A stretch of 44,276 bases of DNA from Streptomycetaceae bacterium (GCA_027488575.1 JAIYBJ010000012.1:1-44276); one strand, 5' to 3'. Counted from the stretch's first letter, positions 8,301 to 18,641 are shown. Program-made: numbers and translations. Notes: generated from the sequence alone by a model not told the origin.

Positions 8301-8310
8301 ATTCTACCCT
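8301..8310. promoter_or_regulatory. Back-to-back -10 boxes of argF and DUF3039
   Basis: On the minus strand TAGAAT (8301-8306) ends seven bases before the argF ATG. On the plus strand TACCCT (8305-8310) could serve the DUF3039 gene, with AAGG at 8317-8320 as its ribosome site. The two boxes overlap by two bases in a 34-base gap, so the two transcripts may compete. Confidence 0.4.
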
Positions 8311-8327
8311 CACGGTAAGGTGTGCTC

Positions 8328-8594
8328 ATGGGTATTTTCAGACGCGGAAGCGATACTGCTACCGACACGGATCTGCTCACACGTCCAGAATTAGAAGAAG
8401 ATGATGGCGGCCATGATCGTTTTTCACATTACGTGAAAAAAGAGAAAATCGTTGAATCAGCAGTCACTGGAAAATCTGTGAAAGCGCTCTGTGGCAAGAA
8501 ATGGATTCCATCTCGCGATCCACAGAAATATCCAATCTGTCCTGCATGCAAAGAGATTCATGACGGATTGCGTGAAGCGCCTGAAGAAAAGTGA
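8328..8594 (+). CDS. DUF3039 domain-containing protein
   Basis: 88 residues from the ATG at 8328, chosen over the GTG at 8322 because AAGG lies seven bases upstream of it. The conserved block HDRFSHYVKKEKIVES, SVKALCGKKWIP and YPICPACKEIHDGL matches the small actinobacterial DUF3039 family. The CGK and CPAC cysteines could form a metal site. Function is unknown. In many actinobacteria DUF3039 lies near clpS; here a GH18 gene starts one base after its stop codon and separates the two, so all may be co-transcribed. Confidence 0.85.
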   Translation: MGIFRRGSDTATDTDLLTRPELEEDDGGHDRFSHYVKKEKIVESAVTGKSVKALCGKKWIPSRDPQKYPICPACKEIHDGLREAPEEK

Positions 8595-8595
8595 T

Positions 8596-10374
8596 ATGAA
8601 AAAACAAAGACCTTTTCTCGCAATACTTTTAGTAATAGCAAACTTGCTCGTCTTTACTCCACAAGTAAGTGCGACTACTCAACCTAGAAAAGTTTTAACG
8701 GGCTGGATTCCTTATTACTCGATGAGCAGATCTCTGCCAGCTGTTGTTGCAAATGTGGACATCATTCGTGAAGTGATGCCTTTTTGGTACACATTGAAAT
8801 ATAACGGTGCAAAGAGACTTCCAGTTGTAACCGATCTGTACGCACCAGCTAATCCAAGTGTTCCGATTGAAAGACCGCTAGCAACAATGCGAAGTGCCGG
8901 ATTTACTATCATTCCAACAATTACAGATGGAACGAGTGAATTAGTTTTATCAAAACTATTGGCTAATCCTGTATCTAGAACTCAAGTTGTTAACGCAATC
9001 GTAGAACTCGTCATGAAGTACAACTACGATGGCATTGATTTAGATTTTGAAGGTTTTGCATTCGTAGATAAGAACACAACATGGAGTACTACAAAACCAC
9101 ATTGGGTTGCATTCGTAAAAGAGCTCAGTGGGGTTCTTAAACCGAAGAACAAGTTGTTATCTGTTTCTACGCCATATCTTTACGACCCGGCAGGAGCACA
9201 GAAAGGTTATTTCGTTTACGCGTGGGCCGAGATTGCTCCGTTCATTGATCGACTTCGAATCATGACGTATGACTTTTCAGTTGCTAGACCGGGACCACTT
9301 GGTCCATTAGCGTGGACTGAGCGAACAATTAAATATGCGATTTCTGTAATGCCCGCATCAAAGGTTTATGTAGGTATTCCTGGTTATGGTCGAGATTGGG
9401 TTACTCAAGTAGAAGGAACCTGTCCAAAAGAAGTTGCAAACGTCGTAAGAGTTGGCGCAAAAGCTGCAACCTTTGTTTTAAGAGATGCAGCTGCACTCGC
9501 ACAGAGTTATGGCGTTGTTCCAACTTATGACGAAACACTAGGAGAAGTTAACTTCACATATACCAAGACATACACGGGACAAACAGCAAATGGATTAGCG
9601 ACAACGTGCACTGCAACCCGCACCGCTTGGTATCAAGATGCACGCAGTTTTACTTCAAGAATTGCTTTTGTTTCCAAGTACAGACTTGGGGGAGTTGCTC
9701 AATGGACTTTCGGAATGGAAGACATGGCAGCGTCTCAAGCAATTAGAAGCGCCGCCTTGGCGATTGCACCTGATCAAGTGATTAGCACTATTGAACCAAG
9801 CACAAGTTCACTCGAAGGTGCTGCGCCTCTTGAATTTGGTTCATTATTCGGATTGAAAGCGAAGTTTGAATTACCAGATAAGTTGCCAATCAATAATCTA
9901 CTCGTGCGAATCGAAACCAAATCTGCAAATGAAACGCAGTGGCGTGAGATTGCTACAAGCACCACTGGTGTGGATGGCACAATCCAGGTTCCGCTATTGC
10001 TTTCTAAGAGTTCAATGATTCGCGCACGAACAGATGGAACATGGGAAAGACTCGAGTCGATCTCAGATGAAATCTCTGTTGTTATCTCACGGCGTATTTC
10101 AATTAGCGCACCAGTCTCAGCAATGCGCTCACAACCAATGCAAATAACCGGAACGCTCGCACCGCGCCAAAGCGCCGTACCTGTTCAGTTACTTCAACAG
10201 CGCGCTGGTAAGTGGATCCCAATTGGGACACCGGTTTCTACAGATGCAAATGGAGCATTTACAATTTCAACAACAGTGGATCAAAAAGGATTTGCAAAGT
10301 ACATGGTTCGAGTTGTCAAAGATGCTCAATGGAATCAAGCTGATTCAGAAGTGTTCACAGTGGTAATTCGATAA
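8596..10374 (+). CDS. Secreted glycoside hydrolase family 18 protein
   Basis: 592 residues from the ATG at 8596, one base after the previous stop. A signal peptide ([18 protein letters not shown], cleavage after about VSA, residue 26) is followed by a GH18 barrel like chitinase/YaaH-type proteins. [10 protein letters not shown] at 144-153 is the DxxDxDxE active-site motif with Glu152 as the acid/base, and RIMTYDFSV fits the substrate-binding strand. The last 200 residues look like two beta-sandwich (Ig-like) modules, [20 protein letters not shown] starting the second. It probably acts on chitin, peptidoglycan or another N-acetylglucosamine polymer outside the cell; which one is not decidable. 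Its TAA shares one base with the clpS ATG. Confidence 0.9.
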   Translation: MKKQRPFLAILLVIANLLVFTPQVSATTQPRKVLTGWIPYYSMSRSLPAVVANVDIIREVMPFWYTLKYNGAKRLPVVTDLYAPANPSVPIERPLATMRSAGFTIIPTITDGTSELVLSKLLANPVSRTQVVNAIVELVMKYNYDGIDLDFEGFAFVDKNTTWSTTKPHWVAFVKELSGVLKPKNKLLSVSTPYLYDPAGAQKGYFVYAWAEIAPFIDRLRIMTYDFSVARPGPLGPLAWTERTIKYAISVMPASKVYVGIPGYGRDWVTQVEGTCPKEVANVVRVGAKAATFVLRDAAALAQSYGVVPTYDETLGEVNFTYTKTYTGQTANGLATTCTATRTAWYQDARSFTSRIAFVSKYRLGGVAQWTFGMEDMAASQAIRSAALAIAPDQVISTIEPSTSSLEGAAPLEFGSLFGLKAKFELPDKLPINNLLVRIETKSANETQWREIATSTTGVDGTIQVPLLLSKSSMIRARTDGTWERLESISDEISVVISRRISISAPVSAMRSQPMQITGTLAPRQSAVPVQLLQQRAGKWIPIGTPVSTDANGAFTISTTVDQKGFAKYMVRVVKDAQWNQADSEVFTVVIR

Positions 10375-10670
10375 TGGTAAAAATAAAATCAAAGATTGAA
10401 GAAGAGATTAATGCAATCTTCTCTACCGATAGGCCATGGGTAACAATCGTTTGGGATGATCCTGTAAACCTGATGGATTATGTGACATACGTATTTATGG
10501 AGTTATTTGGTTATTCCCGTGAACGGGCAACTGAATTAATGATGAAAGTTCACAACGAAGGTAAAGCTGTTGTATCAGAAGGTACGCGCGAAGAAATGGA
10601 ACATGATGTTGCGCGTCTTCATGAATTTGGATTGTGGGCAACTCTGCAACGTGGGGATCAACCTTTATGA
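10374..10670 (+). CDS. clpS: ATP-dependent Clp protease adaptor ClpS
   Basis: 98 residues of the ClpS fold: [42 protein letters not shown] and the C-terminal [11 protein letters not shown]. The DDPVN and MDY residues match the pocket that binds N-degron side chains (N-end rule) and hands substrates to the Clp ATPase. It is coupled upstream to the GH18 gene (one-base overlap) and downstream to DUF2017 (four-base ATGA overlap). The clpS-DUF2017-mec order is conserved in actinobacteria (Rv1331 to Rv1334 region). Confidence 0.95.
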   Translation: MVKIKSKIEEEINAIFSTDRPWVTIVWDDPVNLMDYVTYVFMELFGYSRERATELMMKVHNEGKAVVSEGTREEMEHDVARLHEFGLWATLQRGDQPL

Positions 10671-11230
10671 ATCAGAGTCACGGATTTACTCGCCACGGTG
10701 AAGAGTTATTCGTAGCCCAATTTTCTGATTCAGAAAAAGAAGTTCTCATAAATCTTTCCCAACAAATAATCGAACTCTTAGCCGAACGCGTAGACCATCA
10801 TGATCAAGACCCACTAGCTGCGATGGTTGGAATTACTGTCCATGATTCTCCACCTGATGACGAAGTTTTGCTTCGCTTGTTACCAAATGCTTATGCAGAT
10901 GGAGTAGACGCTGCAGAGTTTCGCAGATACACCGAATCAGTATTGCGAACCAAGAAACAAGCACACGCTATGTCAATTAGAACAATGCTTATGAGTAGCG
11001 AAGATGGAAGCATCGAACTGAACCACGAATTGGCAAATGCTTGGCTAGGTGGACTCAATGACATTCGTCTTGCACTCGGCGTGCGACTAAACGTTGAGAA
11101 AAATAGTCATGAAGAGCTCGAGTTATTAGCACCTGATGATCCGATGCGTGGCGTCTATGGTGTTTACAGTTGGCTTGGATGGCTGCAGGGGAATTTACTT
11201 GAAGCGCTGATGGATGGAATAGAATCCTGA
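10667..11230 (+). CDS. DUF2017 family protein
   Basis: 187 residues from the ATG at 10667, which overlaps the clpS stop. An acidic helical protein with [36 protein letters not shown] and EFRRYTE blocks, as in the actinobacterial DUF2017 family encoded beside clpS (Rv1332-like position). Function is unknown; the constant link to clpS suggests a role around regulated proteolysis, which is inference. The last codons overlap a TAGAAT box that probably starts the mec transcript. Confidence 0.85.
   Translation: MNQSHGFTRHGEELFVAQFSDSEKEVLINLSQQIIELLAERVDHHDQDPLAAMVGITVHDSPPDDEVLLRLLPNAYADGVDAAEFRRYTESVLRTKKQAHAMSIRTMLMSSEDGSIELNHELANAWLGGLNDIRLALGVRLNVEKNSHEELELLAPDDPMRGVYGVYSWLGWLQGNLLEALMDGIES
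11220..11225 (+). promoter_or_regulatory. Probable leaderless -10 box of mec (TAGAAT)
   Basis: TAGAAT ends six bases before the mec ATG at 11232 and lies inside the last codons of the DUF2017 gene. No ribosome site is seen between. Confidence 0.45.
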
Positions 11231-11231
11231 T

Positions 11232-11648
11232 ATGTCTTTAACAATTTCGCGCGCAATGGTTGACCAAATCCTTGAACAGTCGCGCGCTGAATATCCTGAC
11301 GAAGCATGTGGTGTGATTCTCGGACCACTCGGTGCAGATACACCAAAGCGTTTAAAGCCAATGATTAATGCTGCACATTCACCAACATTTTATGAGTTTG
11401 ATCCAAAAGATTTGTTGGCGCTTTACCGTGAAGTTGATGATCGTGATGAAGAAATAGTTGTTATCTATCACTCTCATACAGAGACAGAGGCATATCCATC
11501 GCGCACCGACATTGCCTACGCCGGCGAACCTGGGGCGCATTACGTTTTAGTCTCTACACGCGAAGAGATTGCACCTGCGACGGAATTTCGTTCATATCGA
11601 ATAATCGATGGTGTGGTCACAGAAGAACCCGTAACAATCCAGGATTAA
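11232..11648 (+). CDS. mec: CysO-cysteine peptidase Mec (JAMM/MPN+ metalloprotease)
   Basis: 138 residues of the MPN+/JAMM fold. The zinc motif HSHTETEAYPSRTD gives the His-x-His, Ser and Asp residues, and the upstream Glu lies in YPDEACGVILG. M. tuberculosis Mec (Rv1334) cleaves cysteine from the C-terminus of the carrier CysO. The next two genes encode CysO and CysM, so the whole route is present. It starts two bases after DUF2017 and seems to have its own leaderless promoter. Confidence 0.94.
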   Translation: MSLTISRAMVDQILEQSRAEYPDEACGVILGPLGADTPKRLKPMINAAHSPTFYEFDPKDLLALYREVDDRDEEIVVIYHSHTETEAYPSRTDIAYAGEPGAHYVLVSTREEIAPATEFRSYRIIDGVVTEEPVTIQD

Positions 11649-11703
11649 CGCTTCAAGTCTTATTGAATTGGCGAAAGCCGCACGCATTAGCAATAATAAG
11701 CAC

Positions 11704-12938
<1,235 letters not shown>

Positions 12939-12941
12939 CGC

Positions 12942-12947
12942 TAGACT
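12942..12947 (+). promoter_or_regulatory. Probable leaderless -10 box of murI (TAGACT)
   Basis: TAGACT ends seven bases before the murI GTG at 12955, in the 16-base gap after cysM; no Shine-Dalgarno sequence fits in between. Confidence 0.5.
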
Positions 12948-12954
12948 TCGCGGT

Positions 12955-13749
12955 GTGAGTGATGCACCTATTGGAATATTTGATTCCGGCGTCGGCGGCT
13001 TAACAGTTGCACGCGCGATACTTGATCAACTTCCAAATGAATCAACTCTTTATATTGGCGATACTGCGCGTGGACCGTATGGACCTCGACCCTTGGCGCA
13101 AGTTCGAGAGTTTGCATTAGAAACTTTAGATTTCCTAGTTGACCAAGGTGTCAAGGCACTTGTCATCGCATGCAATACAGCTAGTGCAGCTATGTTGCGT
13201 GATGCGCGTGAAAGATATTCGGTACCTGTAATTGAAGTTATTCAGCCCGCTGTTCGTCGCGCGGTGGCTGCGACTCGATCAGGAAAAATCGGAGTCATCG
13301 GAACACAAGCAACTGTTGATTCAAAAGCATATTTAGATGCATTTGCAGCAGCCCCTAATTTAAAAATTACTTCCGTTGCCTGTCCCTTGTTTGTTGAATT
13401 CGTCGAGCGAGGAGAAACTTCTGGCCCCGAAATTACAGAGGTTGCTCGTAATTACCTGAAGCCAGTCATTGATGCTGACATCGATACGCTGGTTTTAGGT
13501 TGCACCCACTACCCACTTTTAACAGGTGTTATTTCATATGTTGTCGGCAACTCTGTTTCACTGGTCTCTAGTGCTGAAGAAACAGCAAAAGATTTGTACC
13601 GAGTGCTTGTAGAAAACAATTTGTTGCACTCCAGTACCAAGAACGCTGATCACCGTTTCTTAGCAACGGGGGATGCAAAAGCGTTTGAAACACTTGCACG
13701 TAGATTTCTCGGTCCAGAAGTTGGACGAGTAGAACACCAAAGCCTCTAA
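12955..13749 (+). CDS. murI: Glutamate racemase
   Basis: 264 residues from the GTG at 12955. [18 protein letters not shown] opens the protein; [10 protein letters not shown] and LGCTHYPLL hold the two catalytic cysteines. It makes D-glutamate for peptidoglycan. An earlier in-frame ATG at 12901 lies inside cysM and is rejected because homology starts at the GTG and a TAGACT box precedes it. The rhomboid and metallo-beta-lactamase genes that flank murI in M. tuberculosis are absent here. Confidence 0.95.
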   Translation: MSDAPIGIFDSGVGGLTVARAILDQLPNESTLYIGDTARGPYGPRPLAQVREFALETLDFLVDQGVKALVIACNTASAAMLRDARERYSVPVIEVIQPAVRRAVAATRSGKIGVIGTQATVDSKAYLDAFAAAPNLKITSVACPLFVEFVERGETSGPEITEVARNYLKPVIDADIDTLVLGCTHYPLLTGVISYVVGNSVSLVSSAEETAKDLYRVLVENNLLHSSTKNADHRFLATGDAKAFETLARRFLGPEVGRVEHQSL

Positions 13750-13764
13750 CAAACGGAGATATAT

Positions 13765-14490
13765 ATGGCACGCAATGATGGACGCACCAACGATCAGCTC
13801 CGTGAAATTAAATTTACTCGCGGTTGGCTAGATCATGCCGAAGGTTCTGTGCTCGTTGAATTTGGAAAGACACGAGTTCTTTGCGTTGCATCATTTTCAC
13901 CTGGTGTTCCACGTTGGTTGAAAGATTCTGGTAAAGGTTGGGTAACTTCTGAATACTCAATGCTTCCGCGCGCTACGCACACACGTTCTGATCGTGAAAG
14001 TGTGAAAGGAAAATTAGGTGGACGCACACAAGAGATCTCTCGTTTAGTTGGACGATCACTTCGAGCAATTGTTGATACAAAAGAACTTGGTGAAAATACA
14101 ATTGTCATTGACTGTGATGTATTACAAGCAGATGGTGGAACACGTACCGCAGCAATCACTGGTGCATACGTTGCACTAGCCGATGCAATTGCTTGGGCAA
14201 TAAAAGAGGGTCACATTAAAGCGACATCTAAGCCACTTGCAGATTCAGTTGCAGCAGTCAGCGTTGGAATCATTGATGGCGTGCCAATGCTCGATCTTTG
14301 CTACGAAGAAGATGTCCGCGCAGATACGGATATGAATGTTGTGTGCAGCGGTGATGGAAGATTTATTGAAGTTCAGGGAACAGCAGAAGGCGTTCCATTT
14401 GATCGCGCATTACTTAATCAACTCCTAGACCTAGCAGTTGATGGATGCAAGAACTTAGCCGAAATGCAGAGTTCAGCGCTTTCCAAATGA
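13765..14490 (+). CDS. rph: Ribonuclease PH
   Basis: 241 residues, normal for RNase PH, a phosphorolytic 3'-5' exonuclease that trims tRNA precursors. [29 protein letters not shown] and the phosphate-binding [18 protein letters not shown] are typical. A GGAG site lies upstream of the ATG. Its TGA overlaps the rdgB ATG by four bases, a conserved rph-rdgB pairing. Confidence 0.96.
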   Translation: MARNDGRTNDQLREIKFTRGWLDHAEGSVLVEFGKTRVLCVASFSPGVPRWLKDSGKGWVTSEYSMLPRATHTRSDRESVKGKLGGRTQEISRLVGRSLRAIVDTKELGENTIVIDCDVLQADGGTRTAAITGAYVALADAIAWAIKEGHIKATSKPLADSVAAVSVGIIDGVPMLDLCYEEDVRADTDMNVVCSGDGRFIEVQGTAEGVPFDRALLNQLLDLAVDGCKNLAEMQSSALSK

Positions 14491-15110
14491 GTGCCCCAGT
14501 AACTTTAGTTTTAGCCACGCGCAACCAGGGAAAGATACGAGAGTTCCGTCGAATTCTTGATGCGATTTCGAATGGAGCAATTAATTTAGTTGGCTTAGAA
14601 GAATTTCCACACACAACCGAAGTTGAAGAAACTGGAAGCACATTTAAAGAAAATGCTTTACTAAAAGCCCGCAGTATTTGTGCTGAAACAGGATTACCGG
14701 CAATTGCAGATGACAGTGGCTTATGTGTTGATGCACTAGATGGTGCACCAGGAATTTACTCCGCACGATATGCCGGAGTGCACGGAGATGATCAAGCAAA
14801 CAATGCAAAGTTATTACGCGATTTAGTGAATATTCCTGAAGATAAAAGAGGTGCTCACTTCACCTGTGCAGCAGCACTCGTACTTCCTGATGGAAGAGAG
14901 CATGTCACTGAAGAAATCTTCGAAGGCTCGATTCTTTTTGACCCAATAGGAGATCAAGGATTCGGGTATGACCCCCTATTTAGACCACATGGGTTAGCAA
15001 TCTCAAGTGCGCAAATGAGCGCAGATGAGAAGGATTTGATAAGTCACAGAGGTAAATCACTCCGCGCGATAGCACCTCACGTAATCAGTTTGCTCACCCT
15101 ACTGGGGTAA
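14487..15110 (+). CDS. rdgB: XTP/dITP diphosphatase (non-canonical purine NTP pyrophosphatase)
   Basis: 207 residues from the ATG at 14487, overlapping the rph stop. [14 protein letters not shown], the [20 protein letters not shown] region and [20 protein letters not shown] are hallmarks of the HAM1/RdgB family, which removes inosine and xanthosine triphosphates from the nucleotide pool. No terminator hairpin is visible in the 55 bases after it. Confidence 0.95.
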   Translation: MSAPVTLVLATRNQGKIREFRRILDAISNGAINLVGLEEFPHTTEVEETGSTFKENALLKARSICAETGLPAIADDSGLCVDALDGAPGIYSARYAGVHGDDQANNAKLLRDLVNIPEDKRGAHFTCAAALVLPDGREHVTEEIFEGSILFDPIGDQGFGYDPLFRPHGLAISSAQMSADEKDLISHRGKSLRAIAPHVISLLTLLG

Positions 15111-15165
15111 ACTTGGGCTATCCGAGTGCGTGAAGTAAGTACGTACCGCTACCCAAGGAGTTCAT

Positions 15166-15957
15166 GTGGCTGTTAAGAAAACTGCTAAGAAATCAGCAGC
15201 AAAGAAGAGTGCTAAAAAGGTTGCAAAGAAGTCTGTTGCTCGTAAGTCAACTACTAAAAAAGTTGCAAAGAAGAGCACAGCTCGTAAATCTGCAGTCAAG
15301 AAAAGTGCAAAGAAGTCTGCAGCACGTAAGACAACAAAGAAGTCTTCACGTCGCGCGACATCAGTTGATCGTCTTGTAGTTCCAGCTGTTCCAGTTGGTG
15401 GCGCTCGCGGTCGCGTTGATGTATCAACTGCACCAGCACCACGTGCTGCGGCAAAGTCCGTATCTTTTGATAACACACCAAAGCAAGGGGCTTCTAACCG
15501 CGTGGTTGCAATGGTTGTAGTTGGAATTGTTCTTCTAGCAATTCTCGTGTGGGCGCAATCAGGAAAAGATGGCGATGACACAGCTGCTCCAACAACACCA
15601 TCAGCTACAGCAACAATGACTGAGGAACCAACAACTCCTTCAGAAACAACAACCCCTTCAGAGCCAGTTGGAACAGTTGAAGCTCCAAGTGCATTCGTTG
15701 CTATTCGCTCAGCAGATGGAATGAACCTTCGCTGGAAAGCTCCAATGGCAACAGAAGGCCTTACAGGATTTAACGTTGAACTAAAGCCAGCAGGTGGAGA
15801 TTGGGCAGTTGTAGCAACAACTGGTCCAACAGAGTTAACACATTCGGTGACGCTTACAAGTTCCGATAGCTGGACTCAATTCCGAGTATCTAGTGTTTAT
15901 TCAGATGGACAAACTGCATCTGCAAAAATCTTCGGACTTGCAGGTCAATACAAGTAA
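15166..15957 (+). CDS. Membrane protein with lysine-rich histone-H1-like N-tail and external FN3-like domain
   Basis: 263 residues, GTG start preceded by AAGGAG. Residues 1-60 contain 23 lysines and three arginines in repeats such as AKKSAAKKSAKKVAKKS, like the C-tails of actinobacterial HU (HupB) and histone H1. A linker leads to one membrane helix (about 112-130, VVAMVVVGIVLLAILVWA). Then follow a threonine/proline/serine-rich spacer (139-168) and a beta-sandwich resembling fibronectin type III (about 172-257). By the positive-inside rule the basic tail is cytoplasmic and the FN3 part outside. The tail could bind DNA, RNA or polyphosphate; this is inference. No known gene name. A strong terminator follows. 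Confidence 0.85.
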   Translation: MAVKKTAKKSAAKKSAKKVAKKSVARKSTTKKVAKKSTARKSAVKKSAKKSAARKTTKKSSRRATSVDRLVVPAVPVGGARGRVDVSTAPAPRAAAKSVSFDNTPKQGASNRVVAMVVVGIVLLAILVWAQSGKDGDDTAAPTTPSATATMTEEPTTPSETTTPSEPVGTVEAPSAFVAIRSADGMNLRWKAPMATEGLTGFNVELKPAGGDWAVVATTGPTELTHSVTLTSSDSWTQFRVSSVYSDGQTASAKIFGLAGQYK

Positions 15958-15970
15958 GTGATTAAATAAG

Positions 15971-16000
15971 AAAGCCCTCGCACTATGCGGGGGCTTTTTT
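15971..16000. terminator. Bidirectional rho-independent terminator
   Basis: AAAGCCCTCGC-actat-GCGGGGGCTTT forms an 11-base-pair stem (one T-G wobble) followed by a T tract. It lies between the convergent lysine-rich gene and the acyltransferase and has A residues on the other side, so it can stop both transcripts. Confidence 0.9.
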
Positions 16001-16008
16001 ATTTGGAT

Positions 16009-17760
16009 TTATTTTAGTTCTGCGAGAACTGCATCGACAAATACAGCAATCCCAGTTGGAACCAAGTGAACGCCATCGGGTGCAAAGTACTCAGGATGAC
16101 CCTCTGAAATTTTGTCCCAATCAACGATTCTTACATTTTGATAATTTGAGGCAACCCGCGCAATTAATGAGTTGTTTTCATCTTTCCAACCGCGAGGTAC
16201 AGCTGTGTTTACAACAATAATTTCTGGTTGATCTTTTATAGCTTCAAAAATCGAAACTACTTCGTTTTCAGCCAAACGATTGTTATTGCCCATGTTGACG
16301 ATTATTGGTGCACCAGCCATTCGAGCTTTATCTTTATTGAGAACCTCAATAAGTTCTCCTGCTTGGCGACCTACGTGAGCATTAATCAATCCCACATCAC
16401 GTCGACCAGATAGCTCGTGCCTGATGCCCAGGATTACAGAATCACCAACTACCCATAAACCATCAGCTGGGTTTGAAATCTGAGATTCAACTTCTGCTTC
16501 AGATGTAATTTCAAGTTTTAATTTTGCTAAATTGCGATCACTAATGGCGATTGCATTCGCACTAACCAAAGATGTTGCTAAAAGTATGGAAAAAATCGAA
16601 AGCGCCACAGTAGTTTTTTGACGAACTCGAACTTTCTTGGCTCGATACTTCATACCTCTAAACCATGATTCGACGTACCCATTTCTAAATGGCAACTCAA
16701 CCCAACGAAGTGAGATATCGGCCAATGCAAAGACAATCAAAACGCGCAGTGCATACAGAGCCCAACTCGCACCTGCTAGATCAACACTTGGACGTGTAAC
16801 CTGGAAAACAATCCAGTGCCACAAATAAATTGCATACGAGCGTTCACCAATCCATAAAATGGCTCTACCTTGCAATAGCGGGGCAAAGCGTGAAGCTGGG
16901 TGCACTACAGACATGATGATTGCGCAGCCAAAGATTCCGGCAAGTGGGAAAGCTATTTTATAGAGAGTCGAATTGCTTTCATCAATAAAGAGAAAACAGG
17001 CGAGTATTCCAAGGAATCCAAATACACCTATGCCATCAATAACATCTTGTGCTCTCTTTGCAATATCTGTCTTTAGATTTTGTGGAATCCAATTGACAGC
17101 AAGGGCTGCTCCTAGAAATAAACCAATACTGTGTGTATCAGTACCGAAATAAACATGGCTCACACCTTGTGAGGAGTTTGAATCAATACTGAGTGAAACC
17201 AAGAGCAAGGCGATACCAGAACCGATTGCAATAGTTAGAGCTGCTGCAGGAATAACCTTGCGACCTAATTGACGAAGCACCAACAGCAAAATTAATGGCC
17301 AAATGAGGTAGAACTGTGCTTCAACTCCTAATGACCATGTGTGCTGCAATAGCGGTGGACGGCCGATGCTTTCAAAGTAATCCTGGTGTTTAAATACAAG
17401 CCACCAATTCATCATTCCGGTTAAAGCAAAGGGTGTATCAGTTAAGAGTCTTTTGATTGTGTCAGGAGCCCAAACACCAATAAACAAAGTGGTGGTAACA
17501 ATCATGAAAACTAGTGGTGGTAACAATCTACGAACTCGCGATTTGTAGAACGCGCGAAGATCTAATCCACCACTTCGGTGAATTGAATCCAAAAGCAAGC
17601 GTGTAATTACATAACCAGAAATTACAAAGAAGAGATCAACGCCGAGAAATCCACCAGGAATCCATGAAACACCTAAGTGGTAAAGGAGGACCGCGATTAC
17701 GGCGACAGCACGCAATCCATCAATTGCGGGAATGTATTTAATTCCGCGTTGTGCAGCCAT
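16009..17760 (-). CDS. OafA/YrhL-type acyltransferase with C-terminal SGNH domain
   Basis: 583 residues. The N-terminal acyltransferase-3 domain has YIPAIDGLRAVAVIAVLLYH with the catalytic His, FLGVDLFFVISGYVIT, RVRRLLPP and WSLGVEAQFYLIWP, across about ten or eleven membrane helices to residue 410. An external SGNH-like domain follows: GDSV (block I), a GNNN motif, and DGVH with the Asp/His pair near the C-terminus. Such proteins O-acetylate cell-wall or surface polysaccharides; the target here is unknown. It starts five bases after the coiled-coil gene, so the two form an operon. Confidence 0.93.
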   Translation of the reverse strand: MAAQRGIKYIPAIDGLRAVAVIAVLLYHLGVSWIPGGFLGVDLFFVISGYVITRLLLDSIHRSGGLDLRAFYKSRVRRLLPPLVFMIVTTTLFIGVWAPDTIKRLLTDTPFALTGMMNWWLVFKHQDYFESIGRPPLLQHTWSLGVEAQFYLIWPLILLLVLRQLGRKVIPAAALTIAIGSGIALLLVSLSIDSNSSQGVSHVYFGTDTHSIGLFLGAALAVNWIPQNLKTDIAKRAQDVIDGIGVFGFLGILACFLFIDESNSTLYKIAFPLAGIFGCAIIMSVVHPASRFAPLLQGRAILWIGERSYAIYLWHWIVFQVTRPSVDLAGASWALYALRVLIVFALADISLRWVELPFRNGYVESWFRGMKYRAKKVRVRQKTTVALSIFSILLATSLVSANAIAISDRNLAKLKLEITSEAEVESQISNPADGLWVVGDSVILGIRHELSGRRDVGLINAHVGRQAGELIEVLNKDKARMAGAPIIVNMGNNNRLAENEVVSIFEAIKDQPEIIVVNTAVPRGWKDENNSLIARVASNYQNVRIVDWDKISEGHPEYFAPDGVHLVPTGIAVFVDAVLAELK

Positions 17761-17765
17761 AAGAA

Positions 17766-18563
17766 TTATTTACGCTTTGCAGAACTCTTCTTTGCAACCT
17801 TTTTGGTCGACTTAGATTTTGGTGCATCAAGTGCTGCCTTTGTGCGTTGGCTTTGTACGCGAATTGGACCGCGGTTGATTACCGTGTCATCAGGATTGAG
17901 ATTTTCCAAAACGCTTTTTTGAAGTTCAGCTAAACGATTGAAAGCTACTTCTAGCCGTGAACGTGATTGATGAATCGCATTTTCTGCTGCATCCAGAGAT
18001 TGAGTTTGAATGCGGTATAGGCGTTCCGCCTCTGAAATAACACTTGAGAGCCATTGGCGATAATTTGAAACCTCTGCAGTTGCGCCAGAAATAATGCGCT
18101 CACCTTCGCGGCGAGCAGCTTGCGCAAGTGCTGCAACTTCACGCTTTTTATCTTCCATTGCGCGCTCCGCTGCATCTTCAGCATTTGCAATCATCTCTTC
18201 TGCTTCTGATTCGGCGGCTTGAATGTATTTACGTCCGCGAGATTCTGCGCCAGAGAGAATTGACGCGGCTTTGTTTTGAGCAGCTTCGAGTGCGTCCTTG
18301 GCAGCGCGTGAAGTTTCATTTACTAGTCGATCAGATGCTGCTTGTGCGCGAGCTTCGCGTAACTGTGCAGATTTAATCATTGACATCGCAGTTTCAGTTG
18401 CGAGAATTTCAAACTCTTCCTTGCTTAAGGAAGTTATGTCGCGGCGAGAGCGAAGGTCTGCAAGTTGTTGTTCTAACTCGCGAATGCGATCCACAGAACC
18501 AGGAGTCGCTGTTTCTTCTCCACTAAAACCAACCCAATTAAGGAAACTCTTCTTCTCGCTCAT
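17766..18563 (-). CDS. DivIVA/Scy-like coiled-coil protein with lysine-rich C-tail
   Basis: 265 residues, mostly charged alanine-rich heptads from about residue 22 to 220 (for example ELEQQLADLRSRRD and AAESEAEEMIANAEDAAERA), suggesting a long coiled coil like the cytoskeletal DivIVA, Scy or FilP proteins of actinobacteria. I recognise no catalytic domain. The last 20 residues, with STKKVAKKSSAKRK, are nearly the same as the repeats in the lysine-rich membrane protein at 15166. AGGA lies six bases before the ATG. It is co-transcribed with the downstream acyltransferase, suggesting a link to envelope growth (inference). A perfect 15-base palindrome lies in its 5' region. Confidence 0.8.
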   Translation of the reverse strand: MSEKKSFLNWVGFSGEETATPGSVDRIRELEQQLADLRSRRDITSLSKEEFEILATETAMSMIKSAQLREARAQAASDRLVNETSRAAKDALEAAQNKAASILSGAESRGRKYIQAAESEAEEMIANAEDAAERAMEDKKREVAALAQAARREGERIISGATAEVSNYRQWLSSVISEAERLYRIQTQSLDAAENAIHQSRSRLEVAFNRLAELQKSVLENLNPDDTVINRGPIRVQSQRTKAALDAPKSKSTKKVAKKSSAKRK

Positions 18564-18591
18564 TATTTTCCTAGCTGCCGACGGATGTTTT

Positions 18592-18641
18592 CTAGAGATT
18601 CTCTAGGAGGCTTAGATTAGAGCAGTTAGGGGTTTCGGCAA
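18592..18641 (-). promoter_or_regulatory. Promoter and palindrome upstream of the coiled-coil gene
   Basis: The perfect odd palindrome CTAGAGA-t-TCTCTAG lies at 18592-18606, 29 bases before the ATG. On the minus strand TTGCCG (18636-18641) and TAATCT (18614-18619), 16 bases apart, form a candidate promoter whose start point would fall at the palindrome edge. Palindrome seen; promoter inferred. The rest of the 141-base gap (to 18704) shows nothing else clear. Confidence 0.45.

Noticed and set aside
13568-13771. Small minus-strand open frame over the murI end
   Set aside because: No start context, no homology seen, and fully inside murI.
15162-15581. Long open frame (139 codons) antisense to the lysine-rich gene
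   Set aside because: It is the mirror of AAG/AAA-rich codons, giving a Phe/Ala/Leu-rich protein without domains; the sense gene has a start with AAGGAG, a membrane helix and a terminator.
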